A stretch of 64,000 bases of DNA from Bacillus pseudomycoides (GCF_022811845.1 NZ_CP064266.1:992001-1056000), one strand, 5' to 3'; shown: positions 16,783 to 26,095, counted from the stretch's first letter. Notes: generated by a model from the letters alone, not told the origin. Translations and numbers: made by a program.

Positions 16783-18177
16783 TTATTTTAATTGAATTTG
16801 AACTGGTGGTAATGGTTTTTCAGGATAATATGGTGACATTTCTACTTCTAATACATAATCCTTTAAACTAAAATTCTTCACACCATATTCGCCATCCAGC
16901 TGAAACGTTGCCTGGAATTGTAACTTCTCCTTATTCAATACCTTCATATCACTGCCCTTTATAACATGACCAATTGGTGCAAATTCCTTATCTACATATG
17001 AAGAATCCATTAAATTCATAACTTCCCCACAATTTATCAATTCATCCATAGATTTATGTTTTGTATCGGCATTTTGAAGTGTATACTGTACGATTAATCG
17101 CTGTTTTTTATGTTGAATTTTATTCACGACAATCTTTAAATCACTACGAGTGCTTTGTATTTCAAATGGTGTCTTTTGATTTAAGGCCTGAATAGATGGT
17201 TTTTCAGACAACCTCACATTTGGATGCAGCGTAATAAATTCCGCGCTCTCTGGAATTTTCCCAAAAATAGATCTTTCATTAGATTCTATCTGATTTCCGA
17301 CCTTTTCTCTTCCAAATTCAATACCTGACGTTTTAAAATCTATTTCATTTCCCTTATCATCCGTCACTTTTTCAATTCTCGCTAAATCATTTTCTCCGAC
17401 AAGTGGATACATTGCTTTATAGTCGATAGCAACGGATTCTTTTCCGAGCGTAATCTTTTCAAAGTTAAATGTATGTTCTTTATCTTCACTACTTACGGAT
17501 TGCTGCGGGTTAATCATTTTATTTTCTAGTTGCTTTACTGGAATATCAAATTTCCAAACCCCTTTTGTGTCCCCGATAGATGTAATCGTAATGGGTAACG
17601 TTGTATTTTTGGGAAGCTCCTTTTCTGGATAATCAATGTGAATATTCCCAAACCAACCGTCTTTTGTTATTTTCCCATCAAATGAAGCTGAACGCCCCCA
17701 TTTCGGACTGTCATCAACTAGTTTAAAATCATAGTAAAAACCATTGGCAAAAGTATTCTTTATCTCTACATCGTCTGGATTATCTACTTTAAATGTAATC
17801 CCAATTCTGCCGCCATCATAATACACACTGTTCATCGTTACGCTAATTCCATTGCTCACCGCCTGCTGATTTAACTCTGTTACAAGCTTACTTGCTGACA
17901 AATTTTGACCAATTGTATCATGAAAATGCGAGTAAATTTTCCCGATAATCGGAACTTCTGCTAATACACGACTCATTTGCGGGAATACAAATCCCGATCC
18001 GAGTACACCAATACATATTGAAGCTGCTGTTACCAAAGCAATTTTTCTTCGCTTATCTATCTTTTTGACTGGTTTTTCCGCCTTCGCCCTAGCCATACCT
18101 TGCTGGATAGACAGATTTAACTCCTGTTTTGGAATCTCAATTTTATTTACTTCGTCATTAAACCACTGTTTATCCAA
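16783..18177 (-). CDS. DUF4179 membrane protein, probable anti-sigma partner
   Basis: This 464-residue protein has a short cytoplasmic N terminus (about 45 residues), one membrane helix near residues 47-66 (ALVTAASICIGVLGSGFVF), and a large extracytoplasmic part matching DUF4179 proteins. It begins at a TTG inside the last codons of the sigma-factor gene (31-bp overlap) with GGGGGAG upstream, so translation is coupled. In this family the gene next to an ECF sigma factor acts as its membrane anti-sigma factor or sensor; that role is inferred from context. No catalytic motif is visible. Confidence 0.82.
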   Translation of the reverse strand: MDKQWFNDEVNKIEIPKQELNLSIQQGMARAKAEKPVKKIDKRRKIALVTAASICIGVLGSGFVFPQMSRVLAEVPIIGKIYSHFHDTIGQNLSASKLVTELNQQAVSNGISVTMNSVYYDGGRIGITFKVDNPDDVEIKNTFANGFYYDFKLVDDSPKWGRSASFDGKITKDGWFGNIHIDYPEKELPKNTTLPITITSIGDTKGVWKFDIPVKQLENKMINPQQSVSSEDKEHTFNFEKITLGKESVAIDYKAMYPLVGENDLARIEKVTDDKGNEIDFKTSGIEFGREKVGNQIESNERSIFGKIPESAEFITLHPNVRLSEKPSIQALNQKTPFEIQSTRSDLKIVVNKIQHKKQRLIVQYTLQNADTKHKSMDELINCGEVMNLMDSSYVDKEFAPIGHVIKGSDMKVLNKEKLQFQATFQLDGEYGVKNFSLKDYVLEVEMSPYYPEKPLPPVQIQLK

Positions 18178-18707
18178 TTCTCATCACTCCCCCCTAATAA
18201 TTTTTTTAGTGACTTTCTCGCTCGGTGCAAGTATGTCTTTACCGTTCCCTGTGGTATATTCATTTGCCAAGCAATTTGATTGATCGAAAAATCATAATAA
18301 TAATATAAAATGATTACAGTTTGATAATTTTTATCCAACCTTTGAATTGCTCCCTGTAAATCAATATTTTGTTCAATTTGATATAGTTTGTTTGGCATCC
18401 CGCCATATGTACCTGCTTCTCTTCCGTCCTCTATCTTCTTCACTTTTTTCTTTTCACCTAGTAACTGATAAGCATTATGTATAAGAATACGTGTCAACCA
18501 TGTCAAAAAATAGTTTGGTTTCTTTAATTGTTCTATGGATAAGTACGCTTTATAAACTGTTTCTTGTACAACATCTAGCGCATCTTCTTTATTCTGTACA
18601 TACAGATAAGCAGTGCGGTACAACTGGTCTTGATATAGACTAACAAGCTGTTCAAAAGCTGCATCGTCACCTTTTCTTGCTTTTTTAACTAATTTTATTT
18701 CATCCAT
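18147..18707 (-). CDS. ECF-type RNA polymerase sigma factor
   Basis: This 186-residue protein has region 2 (YLYVQNKEDALDVVQETVYKAY, residues about 35-56) and region 4 (a helix-turn-helix with INQIAWQMNIPQGTVKTYLHRARK near 140-165) of group 4 sigma factors and lacks regions 1 and 3. An AAAGGAGGG site precedes the ATG. The last 31 bases overlap the DUF4179 gene, the usual layout of an ECF sigma factor with its membrane regulator. The inducing signal is unknown. Confidence 0.93.
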   Translation of the reverse strand: MDEIKLVKKARKGDDAAFEQLVSLYQDQLYRTAYLYVQNKEDALDVVQETVYKAYLSIEQLKKPNYFLTWLTRILIHNAYQLLGEKKKVKKIEDGREAGTYGGMPNKLYQIEQNIDLQGAIQRLDKNYQTVIILYYYYDFSINQIAWQMNIPQGTVKTYLHRARKSLKKLLGGSDENWINSGLMTK

Positions 18708-18782
18708 CGTATCCCTCCTTTCACTTTATTAGATAGGCCAAAGTACAGTTTGGTTTCAAAAAAATTATATTTTTATTCCATA

Positions 18783-18817
18783 CAAAAGAGCACATCCAAC
18801 GGGATGTGCTCTTTTTA
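18783..18817. terminator. Terminator after SET-domain gene
   Basis: AAAAGAGCACATCC-aac-GGATGTGCTCTTTT stem with flanking T runs. Confidence 0.88.
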
Positions 18818-18824
18818 CACTTAA

Positions 18825-19220
18825 TTATTTATCGTTTTCTTCTTTTTCCCTATCAAACCATAATAACTCATCATCATCAACGTCACCATTATAGTTGATC
18901 AGAATTTCTTCTCCTGCTTTTATATCCTTGTAAGCAAAGAATTTAAACGTATGATTCTCAAAAACGATCTCATACGTCGCATTCGGCGTATAAGAATGAT
19001 TAAATAACATACCGTAACCTAAAAGTATAGCCGTATGATTCACTCCATACTCAAATGCGTAGTCAGCAAGTAATGTTTTCTCTATAAACTCATGCTGTTC
19101 ATTCGGATAAGAGATAACTGGCGCTTCATGTAGAAGTTCACCCTTTTTTATATCACGTGTTGCAAATACTCCTCTATTAAATTCTCCATCGCTAAGTGTG
19201 GAAGTCTTGATTTCAATCAT
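18825..19220 (-). CDS. Short SET-domain protein
   Basis: This 131-residue protein is almost entirely a SET domain: RGVFATRDIKKGELLHEAP at the N terminus, then GYGMLFNHSYTPNA (the NHS/pseudoknot segment near residue 80) and GEEILINYN near residue 113. SET proteins transfer methyl groups from S-adenosylmethionine to lysine; bacterial single-domain members have mostly unknown targets. The ATG at 19220 is chosen because AGGTGA lies just before it; a GTG at 19229 is the alternative. It is monocistronic between two terminators. Confidence 0.85.
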   Translation of the reverse strand: MIEIKTSTLSDGEFNRGVFATRDIKKGELLHEAPVISYPNEQHEFIEKTLLADYAFEYGVNHTAILLGYGMLFNHSYTPNATYEIVFENHTFKFFAYKDIKAGEEILINYNGDVDDDELLWFDREKEENDK

Positions 19221-19416
19221 ATTCGTCACCTATACATTTCTTTCTCTGAAATATTTTATCTTCTTAAGCTTGGCAGATAATGAGGAGAAAAGCAATTGGT
19301 TTTATTTTTCCTTTTTATATAATGCTTATACCCCATTACTCTAAAGATTCATATATGATAACATAAAATCAACAGAATAATCAGAACTAAACCCTTGCAA
19401 ATAAGGAGGTAATAAA

Positions 19417-20331
19417 ATGATTCATATGCAGTCTAAAGCAGAAGAATTAAAAGAGAAGTTACATATTATATTAACTGACACGTATCCAGACCTAGCAGTA
19501 AAACATTTAGATATCATAGGAAACGGTGTACAAAATATTGTTTTTCGGGGCGATTCTGAAAAAGGCCCCTTGGCTTTCCGTGTACCTTGGGAGCGTGAAG
19601 TTAACAACCTAAATGACGGGTTGTTTAGTAGCCGCATTTCCTTACAAAAAGAAGCTACACTTTCTAATTTTTGCTTTTCTAAAGGTCTTTCGGTACCAGC
19701 AGTTCATGGATTACACCTTTCTACAGAATTAGACTTCTTAATTTCAAATTATGTGGCAACTGATTCTACTCCTATTTCCGCCTGTAAAATTGGGGAAATC
19801 ACTCGCCAGCTTCACAATGTATCAATTGAGGATTTACCTTATCAAAATGAAAATGAAGAGTCTTGTAGTCAATTACTCGCCAAACGCCTTGTAACAAGAA
19901 TAGAAGCATTCAATCGAATCGCGAATTGTAACATTCGGTTACCAAATGAAACAGAAATTGAACACATATTAAAAGAAGGAGATTCTTTTAAAAGGTTGCT
20001 ACATATGGACATTCGACCTGTGAACCTCATTGGTTATAAAGGAGAAATAAAAGCAATCGTTGACTGGGATAACGCTTTGATTGGTCATCCACTATTAGAC
20101 TTAATGAGAATATTAGAAACGAATGAAATCAATTGGGAGGAATTTAAAGAAGGGTATGGAAATAAGGACATTTTCGAATCTCTTTCCCCTGTTGTCCGCT
20201 CGTTTTATCAACTGGATACAGCAGTGATGCTAGCTAACCTTTTTATTGACCGGCTGAAAATACCTGAGAAAGAACTACATTATAAAGAGCGTGTGAAGAA
20301 AATATGTAGAGAAATAAGAAAAGCTTTATAA
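19417..20331 (+). CDS. APH-fold phosphotransferase
   Basis: This 304-residue protein belongs to the aminoglycoside phosphotransferase (APH/choline kinase) superfamily. The catalytic loop reads HMDIRPVNLIG (Asp then Asn, near residue 195), followed by the Mg-binding AIVDWDNALIGHPLLDL. AAGGAGG precedes the ATG. Whether it modifies an antibiotic, a sugar or a small metabolite cannot be told. The last codon and stop (TTA TAA) run into the first bases of a bcr1 repeat, so the repeat supplies the stop codon and the native C terminus may have been altered. Confidence 0.82.
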   Translation: MIHMQSKAEELKEKLHIILTDTYPDLAVKHLDIIGNGVQNIVFRGDSEKGPLAFRVPWEREVNNLNDGLFSSRISLQKEATLSNFCFSKGLSVPAVHGLHLSTELDFLISNYVATDSTPISACKIGEITRQLHNVSIEDLPYQNENEESCSQLLAKRLVTRIEAFNRIANCNIRLPNETEIEHILKEGDSFKRLLHMDIRPVNLIGYKGEIKAIVDWDNALIGHPLLDLMRILETNEINWEEFKEGYGNKDIFESLSPVVRSFYQLDTAVMLANLFIDRLKIPEKELHYKERVKKICREIRKAL

Positions 20332-20486
20332 AGTGAAACTTTAATCAGTAGGGGTTTTCTCCATCCCCCACTGATTATTAGCCCTCACCAATCGGGCTTT
20401 TACGGACAGTTCATCTTCTACCTTACTTCTTCGCTTTCGCTGAATTTTGAGGTGGGAGTGTTACTGTCCTAAAATAGCGGGATAAA
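20328..20486 (+). repeat. bcr1 repeat, copy 2
   Basis: A 159-bp copy starting ATAAAGTGAAACTTTAATCA and ending AGCGGGATAAA, near-identical to copies at 5720 and 20604 but with several substitutions. Its first four bases contain the stop codon of the upstream phosphotransferase gene. Confidence 0.9.
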
Positions 20487-20532
20487 GAGAATATATACTT
20501 ATTTTCAACTTTCATATAGGAAATTGTAAACA

Positions 20533-20582
20533 TAAAAAAGGTTGGTGGAAAGTCAGTCACTATTCCACCAACCCTTTTTATT
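20533..20582 (+). terminator. Hairpin between two bcr1 copies
   Basis: AAAAAGGTTGGTGGAA and its complement form a 15-16 bp stem with T residues after it. It probably ends phosphotransferase transcription or the opposing ger transcript. Confidence 0.75.
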
Positions 20583-20603
20583 TATCTAATAATATGTCAT
20601 ACA

Positions 20604-20760
20604 ATAAAGTGAAACTTTAATCAGTAGGGATTTTCTTCATCCCCCACTGATTATTAGTTGAACCAATCGGGCTTTTACGGACAGTCGATCTCCCACCTAA
20701 CTTCTTTGCTTTTGTCGAATTTTGAGGTGGGAGTCTTACTGTCCGTTAATGCGGGATAAA
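20604..20760 (+). repeat. bcr1 repeat, copy 3
   Basis: A 157-bp copy 117 bases beyond copy 2 and in the same orientation, differing from copy 1 at only a few positions. It ends 12 bases before the stop codon of the convergent germination gene. Confidence 0.9.
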
Positions 20761-20771
20761 CAATCTCACTT

Positions 20772-21974
20772 CTAAGTCCCTTCCGTACCATAGTCCTGGA
20801 TCGTTATCTTTACGTTATATTTGATTGGAATCTTACTAAATGTTTTATCCCAATCTTTTTCGACCTTTTTCCATACTTTTGGATACTCAATTTTTAATCT
20901 GTTACCGAAGCCAGCGACATCGACCTGATATTCCTTTTGAATCTTTTTTAATGTATGCTTCACCAATCGATTCACTTCTTGTTTCGTGGACTTTTCTACA
21001 CTTTTTAGAAACTTATTTTCAAAAGGTTCCCCTGAAGCGACCCAGTTTTCAGACAGCCGTCCCTCTGATTGGATGTTCACATCAAAAGAGATGTTATTTC
21101 CTTTAACATGCGGTTGAATTTTACTTTTCATAGATTTCACTTCATACAGGATGGGCTTTCCTGTCTTTTCATCAAAACTTTTCACCAAACCGCTTTTCCC
21201 TTTCCCAGTTATCCATGTTAAGCCTTCTAACTCATTTTCATTCAAAAAACCGCGCAGCTTTTTTGTCTTTCCTTTAATTACGGCAGCCCCCGCAAATTTC
21301 ACTTCTCCATTTACCGAAATCACATTTGGCAAAAGAAAACTAGATCCTGATTCTATCTTTCCTGGTAATTTAGCAAGTGGAACGGGAGGTAAAATCCGTG
21401 ATGATCTATATTGATTATCCCCAATTCCAATCAAAAGGAACGCTGGAATTTCTCCTGCTTCCCTCGATTTCAATGTCTCACTAGCTCGCCCCTTACTAAT
21501 TAATACGAGGCAACTTGGTCTCATCTCATTATCACGGATATAAATATCCAGTAACTCCTTCAAACTATACGTACGTGCAAGGTTTGCACTAACAACAATC
21601 ACTTTTGTATGATGGAAGATTATAGGGCGCGGTCTTCTTAATGCGACTTCACGAATCGATTGGTGAAGAGAATCTCCGGTTTCAGAAATATTCGTGTAGG
21701 CTTTTTGTTGTCCCCCTCCACCTTTTCCTTTACCTGATAATTCTGATTTAACAAACTGATAGGTCGATGTTATAAGATTCCTTTTTCGATAACCTCCTCC
21801 ATGTTCTTCTATCTCCTTCTCAACTTTCGTCTCCTTCCCTTTATCAAATGCCAGCCCTACCGCGAACCCCTGCTCTTCAATTTCATGACTGCTCCAACAC
21901 CCTGTAAGAGCCAGCAGCAAAAGAACTGATGATAAAGCCAAAAGAAGTCGTACATTATTCACACTTCGGTTCAT
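20772..21974 (-). CDS. GerC-type spore germinant receptor lipoprotein, Ger(x)C
   Basis: This 400-residue lipoprotein is the C subunit of a nutrient germinant receptor in the spore inner membrane. It has a signal sequence ending LLALTGC with the lipidated cysteine at residue 26, followed by the WSSHEIEE start typical of Ger(x)C proteins and a long soluble three-domain ectodomain. Its start overlaps the end of the B-subunit gene by 20 bp, so translation is coupled. The operon order here is small gene, A, B, C. I cannot assign it to a named B. cereus receptor. Confidence 0.93.
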   Translation of the reverse strand: MNRSVNNVRLLLALSSVLLLLALTGCWSSHEIEEQGFAVGLAFDKGKETKVEKEIEEHGGGYRKRNLITSTYQFVKSELSGKGKGGGGQQKAYTNISETGDSLHQSIREVALRRPRPIIFHHTKVIVVSANLARTYSLKELLDIYIRDNEMRPSCLVLISKGRASETLKSREAGEIPAFLLIGIGDNQYRSSRILPPVPLAKLPGKIESGSSFLLPNVISVNGEVKFAGAAVIKGKTKKLRGFLNENELEGLTWITGKGKSGLVKSFDEKTGKPILYEVKSMKSKIQPHVKGNNISFDVNIQSEGRLSENWVASGEPFENKFLKSVEKSTKQEVNRLVKHTLKKIQKEYQVDVAGFGNRLKIEYPKVWKKVEKDWDKTFSKIPIKYNVKITIQDYGTEGT

Positions 21975-23061
21975 TCTTTCTCTTCCTCCATCTTGAAATT
22001 ACAAGGAGAAGCAGTGGTAGGATACCAAATAATATCATCGCCGCATTACCAATCACATCCCCAAATTTAAATAGATCATTAATGTTTTTCGGAATTTGAG
22101 AAACGATATAAATAACCGGGAGTAACCCATACAAAAAGGAATGAATATTTTTATTAAAGAGCTGTGCCAGTCCCAAAGCAGCAGCATAATAGCAAATTGT
22201 ATAAGTTGCGAAGATTTGCATAATCCATACCACAAGTAATAAAGACTCAAATCGCTCAAATATCAAACCAGGGAGTTCAAAACTTCGCATAAGATCGATC
22301 GTAGGCCATGTTCTCATTAATACCCCATCGACAGAAAACGTTCCTATAACCATCACAACTGTAATGACATAAAAAATTAAGGGAATAGCAGTTCCGATTA
22401 GAACGACTTTTACAGCTTGGAGTGGTTGTTTCATAAATGCCAAAAGGAGCAACATGATTTCGGCACCTGAATATGCAAGCGTTGTTGTTTTTAAGCCTTT
22501 TAGTACTGGGATAATCCCTAACCCTAATACAGGACGAAGATTGTCTATCTCAAATATTCCAATGCTCATAAAGGAAGTGAGCAAGAAAATAAAGACTGTA
22601 ATTGGAAATATAATTTCAAATAAACGTGCTATTGAGTTTATTCCGCCTAGGTTTAAATAGAGACTCACCCACATAAATGGCATGATAATAGCCCACCCAG
22701 GTGTTCCTTCCAGTAAAAAGAAACTTGTTATTCCTTCCAGCGTTTTGACTTCAAATGAAGAAAGCATAAAAAAGTAACCTACAATAAATAGACTAAGTAT
22801 CGCTCCTACCCATTTCCCTACAATTTCTTGATTATATTGATAAAATGTTTTTCCAGGAAATTGTTGACTTAATTTGACCATGATTATCCCTGCAACCATC
22901 GCAATTAATCCGCCTAAAATAACTGTTATCCAAACATCTGGTGTGTTTACTTTCTCAGCAGCTGTTCTGGGCAAGGTGAGAATTCCTACTGCGAGTATAT
23001 AATTGATAAGAATGACAGCCGCTTGCGAAGTCGGAATTCGATCTTTCGGGCCAGTAATCAT
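21955..23061 (-). CDS. GerB-type spore germination permease
   Basis: This 368-residue protein has ten hydrophobic segments and the APC-superfamily fold expected of endospore germination permeases: SQAAVILINYILAVGILTLPRTAAE at the start and MPFMWVSLYLN in the middle. In GerA-type receptors the B subunit is the amino-acid or nucleoside sensing component. The start ATG overlaps the stop of the A-subunit gene as ATGA, a translational-coupling arrangement. Confidence 0.94.
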   Translation of the reverse strand: MITGPKDRIPTSQAAVILINYILAVGILTLPRTAAEKVNTPDVWITVILGGLIAMVAGIIMVKLSQQFPGKTFYQYNQEIVGKWVGAILSLFIVGYFFMLSSFEVKTLEGITSFFLLEGTPGWAIIMPFMWVSLYLNLGGINSIARLFEIIFPITVFIFLLTSFMSIGIFEIDNLRPVLGLGIIPVLKGLKTTTLAYSGAEIMLLLLAFMKQPLQAVKVVLIGTAIPLIFYVITVVMVIGTFSVDGVLMRTWPTIDLMRSFELPGLIFERFESLLLVVWIMQIFATYTICYYAAALGLAQLFNKNIHSFLYGLLPVIYIVSQIPKNINDLFKFGDVIGNAAMILFGILPLLLLVISRWRKRKNEPKCE

Positions 23062-24629
23062 CCCTCTTCACTTCCTTTTCGTATCGAATCTTTCATATTC
23101 ATCATTTTAGGGCGACGTTTCATCATCTGAAGTGGCATGCGAATCATGAAATCTTTCCAATCGCTTAAATGATAAACAACAGCTGGACTGGCATATGGTA
23201 CGCCGAAACTCTTCAATCTCGCTATATGACTGCATAGAACGAGAAAAAACAGAATGACTCCGTATAGTCCAAATATGGCAGCGCAAAACATAGCTACAAA
23301 GCGAAGGATCCGTAGTGGAATTGCTGTACTATAATGAGGGAGCGCAAAGGAAGAAATAGCAGTAGCCGCTACTACAATTACCATAATTGGACTAATAATT
23401 CCCGCTTCTACGGCAGCCTGTCCAATGATTAATCCACCGACAATTCCCATCGCTGAACCAATCGGCTTAGGCAGGCGTAGCCCTGCTTCCCGCAAAATTT
23501 CGATGGCTATTTCCATAAATAATGCTTCTATAATTGCAGGAAACGGAACTCCTTCCCGTCCCCCAAGAATTGAAATAGCCAACTTGGTCGGAATTAATCC
23601 AGGATGAAATGAGATAAAGGAAATGTACAAAGCAGGTGCAAAAAGAGAAATAACAGCTGCTCCAAAGCGCAATAAACGAATAAACGTACCTGGAATCCAA
23701 CGTTCATAATAATCTTCGGACGATTGCATCAACATGCTAAATGTAACGGGAACAATCAAGGCAAAAGGTGTTCCATCCAATAAAATCGCAACGCGCCCTT
23801 CCATCAATGCAGCAATAACGCGATCAGGGCGCTCCGTACTCTGTGCTTGGGGAAAAGGACTGAGATAATTATCTTCGATGAGCTGCTCCACATATCCTGA
23901 TTCTGGCACATTATCAATATTGATTTTCTGAATTCTTTTCTTAACCTCTTCTACCAATTCCGAATCAGCAATCTCTTTCATATAGGCAATAACCAACTCT
24001 TTTTTTGCCCGCTCTCCTACATAAAACTTTGTTAATGACAATCCCTCGTTTTCGCCATGTAGCCGTAAAAGAGCGGTATTATCAGACAAAACTTCTGTGA
24101 AGCCTACCCGCGGGCCTCTAACTGATCCCTCTGATATCGGCTCTTCAACATTCCGTGTTTTCCCTTTTTTTGTACCAAGAATTAATGCACCTGCTAATCC
24201 ATCGACTAAAAGTGCCGTTGAGCCTATCAACACTTTTGACATCAACTCTTTTATAGAATAGACTTCTTCTATTTCACTAATAGAAAGAACGCGATTCTTA
24301 ATAAACTCTTTTGAAATGGTACCTTCCACATAAGATGGTGCACTCTTATATTCTTCATAAAAATTAAACATCAATGACTTCAAAATATGCATATTAATGA
24401 GATCTTTATCCGACAGTCCTTCCACAAAAACAAGCGCCGCTCGAATATTTGTCCCCCCTATGTTAAACTCTCGAAAGTGGGCATCCGAGTTATAACTAAT
24501 TTCTTTTTTTACACTCGCTAAATCCATAGTGAAATTGCCTGCAAAATGACCTGTTGTACTTTTCTCCTTATATGTATCAGCTTGTTTTTCTACCTGCTTC
24601 ATCTTTGATTCCTGTTCTTTCATCCTCAT
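23058..24629 (-). CDS. GerA-type spore germinant receptor A subunit
   Basis: This 523-residue protein has a soluble N-terminal half of about 250 residues, the conserved DGTPFALIVPVTF and ESSEDYYERWIPGTFIRLLR-type block near residue 285, and a C-terminal part with about five membrane helices including GLRLPKPIGSAMGIVGGLIIGQAAV. It is the A subunit of a GerA-family nutrient receptor, which forms an ion channel in the spore inner membrane. The ATG at 24629 is chosen because its A is also the last base of the stop codon of a small upstream gene (TGATG). Alternatives are GTG at 24632 and ATG at 24623. Confidence 0.93.
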   Translation of the reverse strand: MRMKEQESKMKQVEKQADTYKEKSTTGHFAGNFTMDLASVKKEISYNSDAHFREFNIGGTNIRAALVFVEGLSDKDLINMHILKSLMFNFYEEYKSAPSYVEGTISKEFIKNRVLSISEIEEVYSIKELMSKVLIGSTALLVDGLAGALILGTKKGKTRNVEEPISEGSVRGPRVGFTEVLSDNTALLRLHGENEGLSLTKFYVGERAKKELVIAYMKEIADSELVEEVKKRIQKINIDNVPESGYVEQLIEDNYLSPFPQAQSTERPDRVIAALMEGRVAILLDGTPFALIVPVTFSMLMQSSEDYYERWIPGTFIRLLRFGAAVISLFAPALYISFISFHPGLIPTKLAISILGGREGVPFPAIIEALFMEIAIEILREAGLRLPKPIGSAMGIVGGLIIGQAAVEAGIISPIMVIVVAATAISSFALPHYSTAIPLRILRFVAMFCAAIFGLYGVILFFLVLCSHIARLKSFGVPYASPAVVYHLSDWKDFMIRMPLQMMKRRPKMMNMKDSIRKGSEEG

Positions 24630-24754
24630 CACTCTTTCTCTAATGTACGGATCCAGCTAAAAACGCGTGAGATCACATAAGGAACGAAAAATACGATAAA
24701 AGCTTGCACAAACACCTTCCAGTCTGGAAGATAAGAAACAAGCGTTTTCCACAT
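24629..24754 (-). CDS. Small membrane protein (41 aa) at head of ger operon
   Basis: This frame runs from an ATG with AGGTGAT upstream to a TGA that overlaps the A-subunit start as TGATG. The 41-residue product begins MWKTLVSYLPDWKVF, has one hydrophobic stretch (VFVQAFIVFFVPYVI) and ends with charged residues LEKE. Small membrane 'D' subunits encoded with GerA-type receptors are known in Bacillus and modulate receptor activity, but are usually about 70-80 residues with two helices, so this one is short. Coding nature rests on the start site, coupling and amphipathic composition. Confidence 0.7.
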   Translation of the reverse strand: MWKTLVSYLPDWKVFVQAFIVFFVPYVISRVFSWIRTLEKE

Positions 24755-25062
24755 TTCAATCACCTAATATCAGCAGTTGACACTGCGATTTTTTATCCTA
24801 ATTGGAATTTCTTAAGCATTATTATGTCTTATATGTGGAAGTTTAATCCAAATAAAATTCAAGAATCACTTTCTGGTTGATATTAGCTTTTATTAAAAAC
24901 TTATAATTGTATGTATGATTAAACAAAAAATACATTTTGTTATAAAGGTTGAGCCTTTTTTGTCTATTACTAACGATGAAGCATACCCTTGGACAATCAA
25001 AAAAGAAGCATAACCCTAAGTTATGCTTCCTTTTATATATTTAAAAGGGTACATCAATTGAA
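24755..25062. other. Intergenic region between ger operon and DUF3955 gene
   Basis: AT-rich sequence containing the ger promoter region, in which I see no convincing SigG boxes, and a terminator at 24999-25034 (GAAGCATAA..TTATGCTTC with T run). Confidence 0.5.
24999..25034. terminator. Terminator after the DUF3955 gene
   Basis: Hairpin GAAGCATAA-ccctaag-TTATGCTTC flanked by A and T runs. Confidence 0.82.
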
Positions 25063-25266
25063 TTAATTAAGTTTCCCTTTTTTAAACATCGAAATAATAG
25101 CCACAAACAATATTGAAATAATACCACTAAAAACAAATAGATAACTTAATGGAATTAAGAAGAAAGGTTCTATTAAAGTACCGTCTGATGCCACTACTGA
25201 ACCAATCATACTATAGATAACTAAACATAAAGCTAAACATAAAAAGATGTTGGCGAAACATCGCAT
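25063..25266 (-). CDS. Small two-helix membrane protein (DUF3955-like)
   Basis: This 67-residue protein has two hydrophobic helices joined by VASDGTLIEPFFLIPLSYLF, the core pattern of DUF3955 proteins, and a basic C terminus (KKGKLN). It is a predicted inner-membrane protein of unknown function. The start is an ATG without a strong ribosome-binding site. It stands between the ger operon and speG, with terminators on the near side. Confidence 0.65.
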   Translation of the reverse strand: MRCFANIFLCLALCLVIYSMIGSVVASDGTLIEPFFLIPLSYLFVFSGIISILFVAIISMFKKGKLN

Positions 25267-25534
25267 ACTGTTTCACCAACATTTTTTAGTTTGAATCATA
25301 CTATTTTACGCAACGAACCACTTAATGAACACGGTATAAAAAGCACACAGCAGTACTAATATCCCTGCATATATTATGCAAACTTTATACCTGCACAATA
25401 ACAGCAAAGTATCTTTATTCCAAACGGAGTTTTTACCACATGTCTCTATTTGAGGTTAAGATGTAATCCAAATATTACAATCAGGAAGTATGAATTTCCT
25501 AATTATAAAATACAAATCACCTCATAAAAACTTA
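25267..25534. other. Intergenic, no features seen
   Basis: About 270 bases of AT-rich sequence upstream of the DUF3955 gene and downstream of speG. I see no gene, repeat or strong hairpin. Confidence 0.4.
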
Positions 25535-26095
25535 TTATTTCATTTTTAAATATTGATGCTGGAAAATACACATTCTGATTGCATTATGATAGTTACCATC
25601 AACGAAAAATTCATCTTGTAACTCGCCTTCAATCGTAAAGCCGACTTTTTTGTAAATATGCGTAGCTTTTTCATTTTCTTTATCTACTACTAAATAAAGT
25701 TTGTGCATATTTAATACTGAAAAGGCGTAATCCATCGCTAAACGGGTTGCACACGCTGCATAACCATACCCTTGATACTTTGGATCAATGATAATTTGAA
25801 ATTCTGTTCTTCGATGAATGTAATCAATCTCCACTAATTCAACTAATCCAATCATGTTGTTATCTTTTTCTACTATAAACCGACGTTCACTTTGATCATG
25901 AATGTGCTTATCATATAGATCTTGCAACTCCACAAAAGCTTCATAAGGTTCTTCAAACCAATAAGACATAATATGTGCATTGTTGTTAAGTTCGTGAACA
26001 AATTTCAAATCTTCTCGTTCTAATGGACGCAATTTAGGTTCTTGACCCATTTTTCCAATCTCCATTCTCCTATTTAATTTCTCAACAGTTTTCAT
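25535..26095 (-). CDS. speG: Spermidine N1-acetyltransferase
   Basis: This 186-residue GNAT enzyme matches SpeG, which acetylates spermidine or spermine with acetyl-CoA and so limits polyamine toxicity. Conserved points are LRPLEREDLKFVHELNNNAHIMSYWFEEP near residues 22-50, the acetyl-CoA loop DPKYQGYGYAA near residue 120, and the C-terminal NMHKLYLVVDKENEKA and VDGNYHN. The first 18 residues extend beyond the usual SpeG start and may be dispensable. GGAGCG lies before the ATG at 26095. Confidence 0.92.
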   Translation of the reverse strand: MKTVEKLNRRMEIGKMGQEPKLRPLEREDLKFVHELNNNAHIMSYWFEEPYEAFVELQDLYDKHIHDQSERRFIVEKDNNMIGLVELVEIDYIHRRTEFQIIIDPKYQGYGYAACATRLAMDYAFSVLNMHKLYLVVDKENEKATHIYKKVGFTIEGELQDEFFVDGNYHNAIRMCIFQHQYLKMK

